Shown: piece after piece, positions 58,272 through 64,000 of the stretch
Position numbering within the stretch: the first letter of the stretch is position 1
How the letters are laid out: the number at the start of each line of letters is the position of its first letter
Source: Nocardioides sp. Root1257
Lineage (GTDB): Bacteria > Actinomycetota > Actinomycetes > Propionibacteriales > Nocardioidaceae
DNA: 64,000 bases
Reading direction: 5' to 3'
Assembly (NCBI RefSeq): GCF_001425175.1
Contig: NZ_LMDV01000001.1
Span: 62,001 to 126,000 of the forward strand
Position numbers and translations under genes: made by a program
The notes under the pieces: model-generated
Databases searched by the model: none
Seen by the model: the letters and a program-made list of their open reading frames with translations, nothing else
Told to the model about the DNA's origin: nothing

Positions 58272-59024
58272 GACCTGGAGCTCACCGACCGCGTCTTCAT
58301 CGTCACCGGAGGCGCCCGTGGGCTGGGCCGCGCGACCGCGGACGCCCTGGTGGCCGAGGGTGCGCGCGTGGTGCTGTCGGGCCGCAGCGCGGAGAGCCTC
58401 GAGGACGCGCGGACCGCCCTCGGCGACGCGGCTGCCACGGTCGTCGCCGACAACGCGGACCCGGCCACGCCGTCCCGGCTGGTCGCTGCCGCCACCGAGC
58501 GCTGGGGCCGGCTGGACGGCGCGCTGGTGAGTGTCGGCGGTCCGCCGAAGGGGGCGGTCACCGCGATCACCGACGACCAGTGGACCGCGGCGTTCGAGTC
58601 GGTCTTCCTGGGGGCCGTGCGCCTCGGCCGGGAGCTCGGTCGGGCCGTCCCGCACGGCGGGTCGCTGGCCTTCGTCCTGTCGTCGAGCGTGCGCGCCCCG
58701 CTCGCCGACATGGCCATCTCCAACGGGCTCCGGCCCGGCCTCGCGATGGTCGCCAAGACGCTGGCCGACGAGCTCGGCCCGGACGGCGTGCGGGTCAACG
58801 GCCTGCTGCCCGGTCGCGTGGCGACCGACCGTGTCGCGGAGCTGGACGCGGCGGGCGGCGACGCCGAGGCCGCGCGGACCGCGGCCGTCGCCTCGATCCC
58901 GTTGCGCCGCTACGGGGAGCCGGAGGAGTTCGGCCGGGTCGCGGCCTTCGTGCTGTCGCCGGCCGCGTCGTTCGTGTCGGGCGTGATGCTGCCCGTCGAC
59001 GGGGGCGCGTTGCGCGCCCTCTGA
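58269..59024 (+). CDS. Short-chain dehydrogenase-like protein without the YxxxK catalytic pair
   Basis: SDR-fold protein of 251 aa. The dinucleotide-binding motif VTGGARGLGRATADAL is intact and the Ser of the catalytic triad is in VLSSSVRAPL. At the active-site Tyr/Lys positions the sequence reads I150-S-N-G-L154, so the YxxxK pair is replaced by IxxxL. The C-terminus SFVSGVMLPVDGGAL is normal. It may bind nucleotide without oxidoreductase activity, or use a different base. A related group of SDRs with similar replacement is known in other bacteria. Its last 115 bp are overlapped by the convergent SURF1 gene. Confidence 0.86.
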   Translation: MDLELTDRVFIVTGGARGLGRATADALVAEGARVVLSGRSAESLEDARTALGDAAATVVADNADPATPSRLVAAATERWGRLDGALVSVGGPPKGAVTAITDDQWTAAFESVFLGAVRLGRELGRAVPHGGSLAFVLSSSVRAPLADMAISNGLRPGLAMVAKTLADELGPDGVRVNGLLPGRVATDRVAELDAAGGDAEAARTAAVASIPLRRYGEPEEFGRVAAFVLSPAASFVSGVMLPVDGGALRAL

Positions 59025-59896
59025 GCCTCACGATGGGCCTCGCGGGCGGCGCGCTCCTCGGCGTACGCCTTCTGGTAGGCCGCCTTCACGGCCTGCTTGT
59101 GGGAGTTCTTGGCGGCCTGCTTCGTCTTGCGCGCCGACAGGGCTCCCTCGCGCGCCGACGGCTCGGCGCGCCCCTGGGAGCGCCACTCGTCCCAGGCCAG
59201 GTAGCCGAACCCGAAGAGCGCGAGCAGCCCGAAGAACCACCACTGGAGCCCGTAGAAGAAGTGCGGCCCGTTGTTGAGCTCGGGGAGCTCGACCGGCTCC
59301 AGGCCGTCGGCGGCCTGCCCGTCCTCGGTGTCCAGGACCACGAACCCGCCGTAGAGCTCGCGGTCGATCGCGGCGCCGATCGTCGCGCTCGAGATCGCCC
59401 GGGTGGAGTGGTCGGCGACCTTGGCGGCGTCCCCGTCGGCGTCGGCGCGCACCCAGCCCTCGACCGTGGTCTCGCCATCCGGCGGAGCGGGTACGTCGTC
59501 GGGGCTGGCGCCCTCGTTGTCGGCCGCCATCCACCCGCGGTCGACGAGCAGCGTGGCGCCGTCGGTCGTGACCAGGGGGACGACCACGTCGATGCCGGAC
59601 GCGCCGTCGCGGGTGCGGTAGCGCACGATGACGGTGTTGTCGGTGTCGTAGGTGCCGGTCGCGGTGACCTGGCGCCACTCGTCGTCGTCCGGGACCGGTC
59701 GCCCCGGCGCAAGCACGTCGGCGACGGGGGAGGGCGCGCGGTCCTCGTTGGCGCGGATCACGGCATTGCTGGCCTTGCGGTCGTCGAGGCGGTGGAACTG
59801 CCACTGGCCGAGCCACCACGCCGCGTAGCACAGCAGCACGACGACGACTGCGAAGAGCAGCCACCGTCGACTGATGAGGAACCGCCACGACCGCAC
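58910..59896 (-). CDS. SURF1-family cytochrome oxidase assembly protein
   Basis: SURF1 homologue of 328 aa. The first helix is at about residues 10-30 (WLLFAVVVVLLCYAAWWLGQ) with the family WQFHRLDDRKASN directly after. The extracytoplasmic domain follows, then the second helix with GLQWWFFGLLALFGFGY at about 225-245. SURF1 proteins help insert heme A into cytochrome c oxidase, so it works with CtaA/CtaB at 36757-38767. About 80 extra C-terminal residues rich in Lys, Ala and Glu (SARKTKQAAKNSHKQ) extend beyond the normal end and are the part that overlaps the SDR gene in antisense. Confidence 0.9.
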   Translation of the reverse strand: MRSWRFLISRRWLLFAVVVVLLCYAAWWLGQWQFHRLDDRKASNAVIRANEDRAPSPVADVLAPGRPVPDDDEWRQVTATGTYDTDNTVIVRYRTRDGASGIDVVVPLVTTDGATLLVDRGWMAADNEGASPDDVPAPPDGETTVEGWVRADADGDAAKVADHSTRAISSATIGAAIDRELYGGFVVLDTEDGQAADGLEPVELPELNNGPHFFYGLQWWFFGLLALFGFGYLAWDEWRSQGRAEPSAREGALSARKTKQAAKNSHKQAVKAAYQKAYAEERAAREAHREAQRARNAPPSTGSITPDTNDAAGDSTKAATRPNSSGSP

Positions 59897-59953
59897 GGGT
59901 CGAGGCTAGTCGCCGCCCGGGCGTGCTCCCGCCCCGGCCTCAGGCGTCGTCAC

Positions 59954-59968
59954 TAGACTGTGGTGGTG
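59954..59968 (+). promoter_or_regulatory. Leaderless promoter of moaA
   Basis: TAGACT -10 element (59954-59959) with 6 nt to the third of three consecutive GTG codons (59966). This spacing favours GTG 59966 as start. Confidence 0.5.
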
Positions 59969-60958
59969 ACGACACAGCGCCTCGAGGATCGCTTCGGCCG
60001 GGTGGCGACGGACCTGCGGGTCTCGCTGACCGACCGGTGCAACCTGCGCTGCAGCTACTGCATGCCTGCGGAGGGGCTCGACTGGCTGCCGGACGAGTCC
60101 GTGCTCACCGAGGACGAGATCGTCCGGCTGGTCCGGATCGGGGTCCAGCGGCTCGGCATCCGGGAGGTCCGCTTCACGGGTGGTGAGCCGCTCGTACGCC
60201 GCGGCCTGGTCGACATCGTCCGGCGTACCCACGAGCTGGGCGTCGAGACCTCGCTGACGACCAACGCGCTCGGTCTCTCCCGGATGGCGGACGCCCTCGC
60301 GGCTGCGGGCCTGGACCGGGTCAACGTCAGCCTCGACAGCATCCGGCCGGAGACCTTCCACGAGATCACCCGTCGCGACCGCCTCCACGACGTCGTCGCC
60401 GGCCTCGAGGCCGCGCACGCCGCCGGACTCGGCCCGATCAAGATCAACGCGGTGCTGATGCGGGGCGTCAACGACGACCAGGCACCCGAGCTGCTGCGCT
60501 GGGCGCTGGACCACGGCTACGAGCTGCGGTTCATCGAGCAGATGCCGCTGGACGCCCAGCACGGGTGGTCGCGCGAGGGCATGGTGACCGCGGACGAGAT
60601 CCTCGTCGCCCTCGAGTCCGAGTTCGTGCTCAAGCCGGCCGAGGAGCCTCGGGGGAGCGCCCCCGCGGAGCTCTTCCAGGTCGACGGCGGCCCCGGGACG
60701 GTCGGGGTCATCGCCTCGGTGACGCGGCCCTTCTGCGGTGACTGCGACCGGGTCCGGCTCACCGCGGACGGCCAGATCCGCAACTGCCTCTTCGCGCGGG
60801 AGGAGTCCGATCTCCGTGGCGCCCTCCGGAGCGGGGCCGACGACGCCGAGATCGCCGAGCGCTGGGTGGTCGCGATGCGGGGCAAGCGCGCCGGGCACGG
60901 GATCGACGACCCGACGTTCCTGCAGCCCGACCGGCCGATGTCCGCCATCGGCGGCTAG
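59966..60958 (+). CDS. moaA: GTP 3',8-cyclase MoaA (molybdenum cofactor biosynthesis)
   Basis: Radical-SAM enzyme of about 330 aa that makes the cyclic precursor of the molybdenum cofactor from GTP together with MoaC. The radical-SAM [4Fe-4S] ligands are C25, C29 and C32 (CNLRCSYCMP). The C-terminal cluster ligands lie in FCGDCDRVRL and IRNCLF, and the protein ends with the conserved GG (MSAIGG) that is needed for activity. Three GTG codons in a row at 59960-59968 could start translation; the -10 box spacing favours the third. The stop overlaps the convergent small gene by 4 bp. Other moa genes are not in the window. Confidence 0.95.
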   Translation: MTTQRLEDRFGRVATDLRVSLTDRCNLRCSYCMPAEGLDWLPDESVLTEDEIVRLVRIGVQRLGIREVRFTGGEPLVRRGLVDIVRRTHELGVETSLTTNALGLSRMADALAAAGLDRVNVSLDSIRPETFHEITRRDRLHDVVAGLEAAHAAGLGPIKINAVLMRGVNDDQAPELLRWALDHGYELRFIEQMPLDAQHGWSREGMVTADEILVALESEFVLKPAEEPRGSAPAELFQVDGGPGTVGVIASVTRPFCGDCDRVRLTADGQIRNCLFAREESDLRGALRSGADDAEIAERWVVAMRGKRAGHGIDDPTFLQPDRPMSAIGG

Positions 60959-61143
60959 TGCGCGACGACGTCCTTGAGGAACTGACGCGCGCCCAGGAAG
61001 TCGGAGAGCGACTGCTTGTGCTCGTCGCAGGCCAGCCAGATCTTGCGGCGCTCAGGCGTGTGCAGCTTGGGGTTGTTCCAGAGCAGCTCCCAGATGGCCG
61101 GCTGCTGGCAGCCCTTGGCCGAGCAGGTGTCGGCGTCGGTCAC
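60955..61143 (-). CDS. Conserved small Cys/His protein (62 aa), function unknown
   Basis: A 62-aa protein with CSAKGCQQPAIWEL at the N-terminus and WLACDEHKQSLSDFL further on. Three cysteines and a histidine arranged C-x4-C ... C-x2-H look like a small zinc ribbon. Similar small proteins are widespread in actinobacteria; some carry the doubtful database name acetone carboxylase, which the length alone makes untenable. GTG 61143 has GAGGAG 7 nt upstream. It is preceded by an unusual promoter-operator and a leader of about 110 nt with two stable hairpins, so its expression is probably controlled at two levels. Confidence 0.85.
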   Translation of the reverse strand: MTDADTCSAKGCQQPAIWELLWNNPKLHTPERRKIWLACDEHKQSLSDFLGARQFLKDVVAH

Positions 61144-61181
61144 GGCGTGCTCCTCGAGCCTCGAGATGTCTGAAATGTGAA

Positions 61182-61252
61182 GTGGTGCCAGACAGCCACG
61201 GGGGAAGCCGTCCGGCACCACAGCGAGCCAGGACGGGGGAGACCCGGCTCGC
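61182..61252 (-). ncRNA. Tandem-hairpin structured 5' leader (candidate cis-regulatory RNA)
   Basis: Read on the minus strand. Hairpin 1 (61252-61223): GCGAGCCGGG pairs with CCTGGCTCGC, 10 bp including one G-U, with the 10-nt loop TCTCCCCCGT. Hairpin 2 (61221-61182): GTGGTGCCGGACGGC pairs with GCTGTCTGGCACCAC, 15 bp including two G-U pairs, loop TTCCCCCGTG. The wobble pairs exist only in minus-strand RNA; on the plus strand they would be A-C mismatches. The predicted transcription start coincides with the foot of hairpin 1. The shared UCCCCCGU loop could pair with the GGAG of the ribosome site (inference). Confidence 0.6.
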
Positions 61253-61257
61253 GGTGG

Positions 61258-61285
61258 ATTCTGTCACCCAGTCGGGTGAAGTCAA
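61258..61285 (-). promoter_or_regulatory. Promoter with a palindromic operator filling its spacer
   Basis: On the minus strand: -35 TTGACT (61285-61280), a 16-bp spacer and -10 CAGAAT (61263-61258). The whole spacer is the perfect 6-4-6 inverted repeat TCACCCGACTGGGTGA (61279-61264). A repressor bound there would block RNA polymerase directly. The -35 overlaps the stop codon of the upstream DUF3099 gene. Confidence 0.65.
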
Positions 61286-61638
61286 GGATGAGGGGTGTCC
61301 TCACCCGACGTGTCGTCGCTCCGACGGCGTTCGGGGCCTGCGGTGAGCTCCCGGACGTAGCGCCCGTCCAGCAGGTCGACGCCGTCGTTCTTGGTCATCA
61401 CGGCGTTCGCCATCACGACCGCGATGTACGGGAGGATCAGCGCGCCGGCGATCAGGATCGGCCACAGCCAGCCCACGTGGGCGAGCGCGGCGATGATCGC
61501 GCCGACGAAGCAGAGCGAGCGCAGCGTCATCGAGATGAGGTAGCGCTTCTGCCGGGCGGCGATGTCGTCGCTGCGGTTCGACGCGGCCGTGGTGATGCGG
61601 ACCGCCTCGTCCTGCCGTCTGCGCAGGTCCCGGGCCAT
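61282..61638 (-). CDS. DUF3099 family membrane protein
   Basis: A 118-aa protein of the actinobacterial DUF3099 family. An N-terminal basic/amphipathic part (ARDLRRRQDEAVRITTAA, RSDDIAARQKRYLISM) is followed by two adjacent membrane helices (LCFVGAIIAALAHVGWLW and PILIAGALILPYIAVVMA) and a polar C-terminal tail. Function unknown. ATG 61638 is chosen because TACAGT lies 7 nt upstream, giving a leaderless mRNA; GTG 61647 is three codons earlier and overlaps that box. Its divergent neighbour is dodecin, whose own -10 box lies a few bases away. Confidence 0.85.
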   Translation of the reverse strand: MARDLRRRQDEAVRITTAASNRSDDIAARQKRYLISMTLRSLCFVGAIIAALAHVGWLWPILIAGALILPYIAVVMANAVMTKNDGVDLLDGRYVRELTAGPERRRSDDTSGEDTPHP

Positions 61639-61651
61639 GCCTCCCACTGTA
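61636..61651 (-). promoter_or_regulatory. Leaderless promoter of the DUF3099 gene
   Basis: TACAGT (61651-61646 on the minus strand) with 7 nt to ATG 61638. A divergent TAGAGT element for dodecin is near 61659. Confidence 0.45.
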
Positions 61652-61705
61652 CGTCGCTAGAGTCGGCGTCCCAGGCGTACCCCTGGGCCAGCATCGGAGG
61701 TCATC

Positions 61706-61918
61706 ATGACGAACCGCACCTACCGCGTCACCGAGATCGTCGGCACCTCGCCGGACGGCATCGACGCCGCCATCCGCAATGCCGTCGAGCGGGCCGGGAA
61801 GACCCTGCGTCACCTGGACTGGTTCGAGATGACCCAGGTCCGCGGCCAGGTCAAGGACGGCCAGGTGGAGCACTTCCAGGTCGGTCTCAAGGTCGGCTTC
61901 CGGCTCGAGGACGACTAG
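61706..61918 (+). CDS. Dodecin family flavin-binding protein
   Basis: Dodecin, 70 aa, forming a hollow dodecamer that stores flavins or, in some bacteria, CoA. The fold-defining segments are present: TYRVTEIVGTSPDGIDAAI, the Trp in LDWFEMTQVRGQ that stacks on the flavin, and VGLKVGFRLEDD at the end. CGGAGG lies 6 nt before ATG 61706, a strong ribosome site, and the leader is about 40 nt from a TAGAGT element. It stands alone between divergent DUF3099 and the fabG-fabI operon. Confidence 0.93.
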   Translation: MTNRTYRVTEIVGTSPDGIDAAIRNAVERAGKTLRHLDWFEMTQVRGQVKDGQVEHFQVGLKVGFRLEDD

Positions 61919-61958
61919 GTCCTGGCGAACGTGTTTAGGGCTACTCCGGGGTAGTCGA

Positions 61959-61974
61959 TAGCGTCCGTGACGTG
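61959..61974 (+). promoter_or_regulatory. Leaderless promoter of fabG-fabI
   Basis: TAGCGT -10 element (61959-61964) with 7 nt to GTG 61972; no Shine-Dalgarno sequence. Confidence 0.5.
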
Positions 61975-62691
61975 AGCGAAGCAGACGAGCCCAGGTCGGT
62001 CCTGGTCACCGGCGGCAACCGCGGCATCGGCCGCGCGATCGCGGAGGCCTTCGTCGCGAACGGCGACCGGGTCGCCGTCACGACGCGCAGCGGCGGCGCG
62101 CCCGACGGCGCGCTCGACGTCCGGTGCGACATCACCGACGCGGCGCAGGTCGACGCGGCCTTCGCACAGATCGAGGAGGCGCACGGTCCGGTCGAGGTGC
62201 TGGTCGCCAACGCCGGCATCACCGCCGACACGCTGCTGCTGCGGATGTCCGACGACGACTGGTCGTCGGTGCTCGACACCAACCTGACCGGTTCCTTCCG
62301 GCTGGCCAAGCGGGCCTCGAAGGGGATGCTGCGGCTGCGCCGTGGCCGGATCGTCTTCATCTCCTCGGTCGTCGGCCTGACCGGGTCGGCCGGGCAGGTC
62401 AACTACGCGGCGTCGAAGTCGGGGCTGGTCGGCATGGCGCGCTCGATCGCCCGGGAGCTCGGCTCGCGGTCGATCACGGCGAACGTGGTGGCGCCCGGCT
62501 TCATCGAGACCGACATGACCGGGGTGCTCACCGATGAGCAGAAGGCCGCGATCCTCGCGCAGGTGCCGCTGGGGCGGTACGGCGCGGTCGACGAGATCGC
62601 GGAGACAGTGCTGTGGCTGACCGGCCCCGGCGCGGCGTACGTCACCGGGGCAGTGATCCCGGTCGACGGTGGACTCGGAATGGGGCACTGA
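61972..62691 (+). CDS. fabG: 3-oxoacyl-ACP reductase FabG (FAS-II)
   Basis: NADPH-dependent beta-ketoacyl-ACP reductase of 239 aa. The cofactor motif is VTGGNRGIGRAIAEAF and the catalytic Ser-Tyr-Lys set is complete (ISSVVGLTGSAGQVNYAASK). TGAVIPVDGGLGMGH is the usual end. It corresponds to MabA (Rv1483) of mycobacteria, where it is co-transcribed with inhA; here fabI follows after 3 bp, so the two successive reductions of fatty-acid elongation are expressed together. GTG 61972 is supported by the -10 box. Confidence 0.95.
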   Translation: MSEADEPRSVLVTGGNRGIGRAIAEAFVANGDRVAVTTRSGGAPDGALDVRCDITDAAQVDAAFAQIEEAHGPVEVLVANAGITADTLLLRMSDDDWSSVLDTNLTGSFRLAKRASKGMLRLRRGRIVFISSVVGLTGSAGQVNYAASKSGLVGMARSIARELGSRSITANVVAPGFIETDMTGVLTDEQKAAILAQVPLGRYGAVDEIAETVLWLTGPGAAYVTGAVIPVDGGLGMGH

Positions 62692-62694
62692 CCG

Positions 62695-63468
62695 ATGGCA
62701 GGCATTCTCGACGGCAAGCGCATCCTGGTCGCAGGCGTGACGATGGACAGCTCCATCGGCTTCGCGACCGCGAAGGTGGCGCAGGAGCAGGGCGCGACCG
62801 TGCTCATCTCCAACTTCGGCCGGGCGCTCGGCATCACCCGCCGGATCGCGAAGCGGCTGCCGGTCGAGCCGCCGGTGCTCGAGCTCGACGTGACCGACGA
62901 GGACCACCTCGCCGGGCTCGAGGCGCAGGTGCGCGAGCACGTCGACGGCCTCGACGGCGTCGTGCACTCGATCGCCTACGGCAACCCGGAGACCCTGCTC
63001 GGCGGCCGGTTCCTGACCGGTCCGTGGCCCGACGTGGCGCAGGCGGTGCAGGTCTCGGCGTACTCCCTCAAGTCGCTCGCCGAGGCGACCCGCCCGCTGA
63101 TGGGCCCGGGCGGCTCGATCGTCGGGCTGACCTTCGACGCGACCGTGGCGTGGCCGGCGTACGACTGGATGGGCGTGGCCAAGGCGGCGCTCGAGTCCAC
63201 GTCCCGCTACCTGGCTCGCGACCTCGGGCCGCACGGCATCCGCTCCAACCTGGTCTCGGCCGGGCCGCTGAAGACGCTGGCGGCGAAGGCGATCCCGGGC
63301 TTCGAGGACCTCGAGTCGATGTGGAGCGACCGGGCGCCGCTCGGCTGGGACAACACCGACCACGCGCCGACGGCGCGGGCCGTGTGCGCGCTGCTGTCCG
63401 ACTTCTTCCCCGCCACCACCGGCGAGATCATCCACGTGGACGGCGGTCTGCACGCGATGGGTGCCTGA
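62695..63468 (+). CDS. fabI: Enoyl-ACP reductase FabI/InhA
   Basis: NADH-dependent enoyl-ACP reductase of 257 aa, completing the fatty-acid elongation cycle. The InhA-type N-terminal motif GVTMDSSIGFATAKVAQEQG replaces the classical TGxxxGxG (shown at family length limit), and the active-site Tyr and Lys are in YDWMGVAKAAL with six residues between them. The C-terminus TTGEIIHVDGGLHAMGA is standard. It is closest in layout to InhA (Rv1484). It follows fabG by 3 bp and is followed at once by a SixA-like gene. Confidence 0.95.
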   Translation: MAGILDGKRILVAGVTMDSSIGFATAKVAQEQGATVLISNFGRALGITRRIAKRLPVEPPVLELDVTDEDHLAGLEAQVREHVDGLDGVVHSIAYGNPETLLGGRFLTGPWPDVAQAVQVSAYSLKSLAEATRPLMGPGGSIVGLTFDATVAWPAYDWMGVAKAALESTSRYLARDLGPHGIRSNLVSAGPLKTLAAKAIPGFEDLESMWSDRAPLGWDNTDHAPTARAVCALLSDFFPATTGEIIHVDGGLHAMGA

Positions 63469-63469
63469 C

Positions 63470-63976
63470 GTGTCCCGCCAGCTGGTGGTGATGCGGCACG
63501 CGAAGGCGGAGCAGGCCGGCCCGAGCGACTTCGAACGGCCCCTGGCCGAGCGCGGCCGCCACGACGGCGCCGCGGCCGGCGCTTGGCTGGCCGAGCAGGG
63601 CATCACGCCCGACCACGCGCTCGTCTCGGCGGCACTGCGGACCCAGGAGACCTGGGCCTCGGTCGCCGCCGGCGCCGGCTGGTCGCTGTCGCCGGAGCTG
63701 GACCGCGGGCTGTACGCCGCCGGCCCCGAGACCGCCCTCGACCTCATCCGCCTGGTCGATACCGAGGTCGAGCGGCTCGTGGTGATCGGGCACAACCCGA
63801 CGATGGCGGTGCTCGCCCAGGTGCTGGACGACGGCAGCGGCGACCCGGAGGTCTCCGCGTCGATGGTCGGCGACTTCCCGACGAGCGCCGTCGCGGTGTT
63901 CTCCTACGACGGCGCCTGGGCGGACCTCGGCGAGGGCACCGCCCGGCTCGAGGCGTTCCGCGTCGGCCGGGCCTGA
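63470..63976 (+). CDS. SixA-like histidine phosphatase
   Basis: Phosphohistidine phosphatase-like protein of 168 aa. The catalytic RHAKAEQ motif lies near the N-terminus and the second His in GHNPTMAVL; RPLAERGRHDGAAAGAWL is the usual SixA segment. Such enzymes remove phosphate from His residues of phosphorelay proteins or act on small phosphate esters; the target here is unknown. GTG 63470 starts one base after the fabI stop; GTG 63461 upstream in frame would overlap fabI. The 24 bases to the window edge hold no gene. Confidence 0.9.
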   Translation: MSRQLVVMRHAKAEQAGPSDFERPLAERGRHDGAAAGAWLAEQGITPDHALVSAALRTQETWASVAAGAGWSLSPELDRGLYAAGPETALDLIRLVDTEVERLVVIGHNPTMAVLAQVLDDGSGDPEVSASMVGDFPTSAVAVFSYDGAWADLGEGTARLEAFRVGRA

Positions 63977-64000
63977 CCCCCGGCCGCCAGATCCGCGGTT

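Noticed and set aside
61182..61279. A c-di-AMP (ydaO-type) riboswitch on the plus strand, suggested by GGGGGAA and GGGTGAAG segments
   Set aside because: The G-U pairs make the structure stable only on the minus strand, no plus-strand gene follows directly, and the order of conserved segments does not fit the class.

Overview
This is chromosomal DNA of a GC-rich actinobacterium, most likely a member of the Nocardioidaceae (Nocardioides or a close relative). The phylum call rests on rbpA, whiA, opcA, a mycothiol-dependent isomerase-like gene, a sufR-led suf operon, an acVLRF1 gene, an actinobacterial-type LexA box and steroid-degradation genes. The family call is an inference from overall gene order and cannot be proved here. 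Genes are packed tightly, many share 4-bp stop/start overlaps, and no stretch of 300 bases or more lacks a gene. The longest gaps are about 120-150 bp (669-800, 2585-2713, 10299-10450, 22869-22988, 37744-37885, 61144-61281). I see no rRNA, tRNA, CRISPR array, insertion sequence or prophage.

Layout. 1-3745: a truncated MMPL transporter divergent from a histidine kinase/LuxR-type regulator pair, a small membrane protein and a spermidine-synthase-like protein. 3750-10298: a cholesterol/steroid catabolic cluster with chsE4-chsE5-fadD17 on the minus strand and kshA, a small cysteine protein and kshB on the plus strand, with a KstR-like operator between the two arms. 10451-21832: a hypothetical protein, a metallo-beta-lactamase-fold hydrolase, a mycothiol-dependent isomerase-like protein, uvrA under a LexA box, two Rieske lipoproteins, a TPR protein, then uvrC-rapZ-yvcK. 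21882-26668: whiA, the glycolytic genes gap-pgk-tpiA, secG and rbpA.

26673-28459 holds two adjacent MEDS-domain genes, one with a STAS domain and one with an anti-sigma-type ATPase domain. They look like a small sensory partner-switching module set beside otherwise core genes. 28524-36686 is the pentose-phosphate operon tkt-tal-pgi-zwf-opcA-pgl (minus strand), followed by ctaB, ctaA and an ABC exporter. 40505-47043 is the Fe-S assembly operon sufR-B-D-(Rieske)-C-S-U-T.

47160-63976 is mixed: a lipoprotein, an acVLRF1-type peptidyl-tRNA hydrolase, a secreted protein, two ABC exporter systems, a phosphotransferase, a zinc metallopeptidase, an ABC-F protein, an enoyl-CoA hydratase, an atypical SDR overlapping a SURF1 gene, moaA, a small conserved protein with a structured leader, a DUF3099 protein, dodecin, the FAS-II genes fabG-fabI and a SixA-like phosphatase.

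Most interesting non-coding signals: (i) the region 61182-61285 upstream of the 62-aa gene at 60955-61143, where the promoter spacer is itself a perfect palindrome and the leader folds as two hairpins sharing a C-rich loop; (ii) a 21-bp repeat pair at 52783-52844; (iii) about a dozen genes with a TANNNT -10 box 6-8 nt before the start codon, indicating leaderless transcription.
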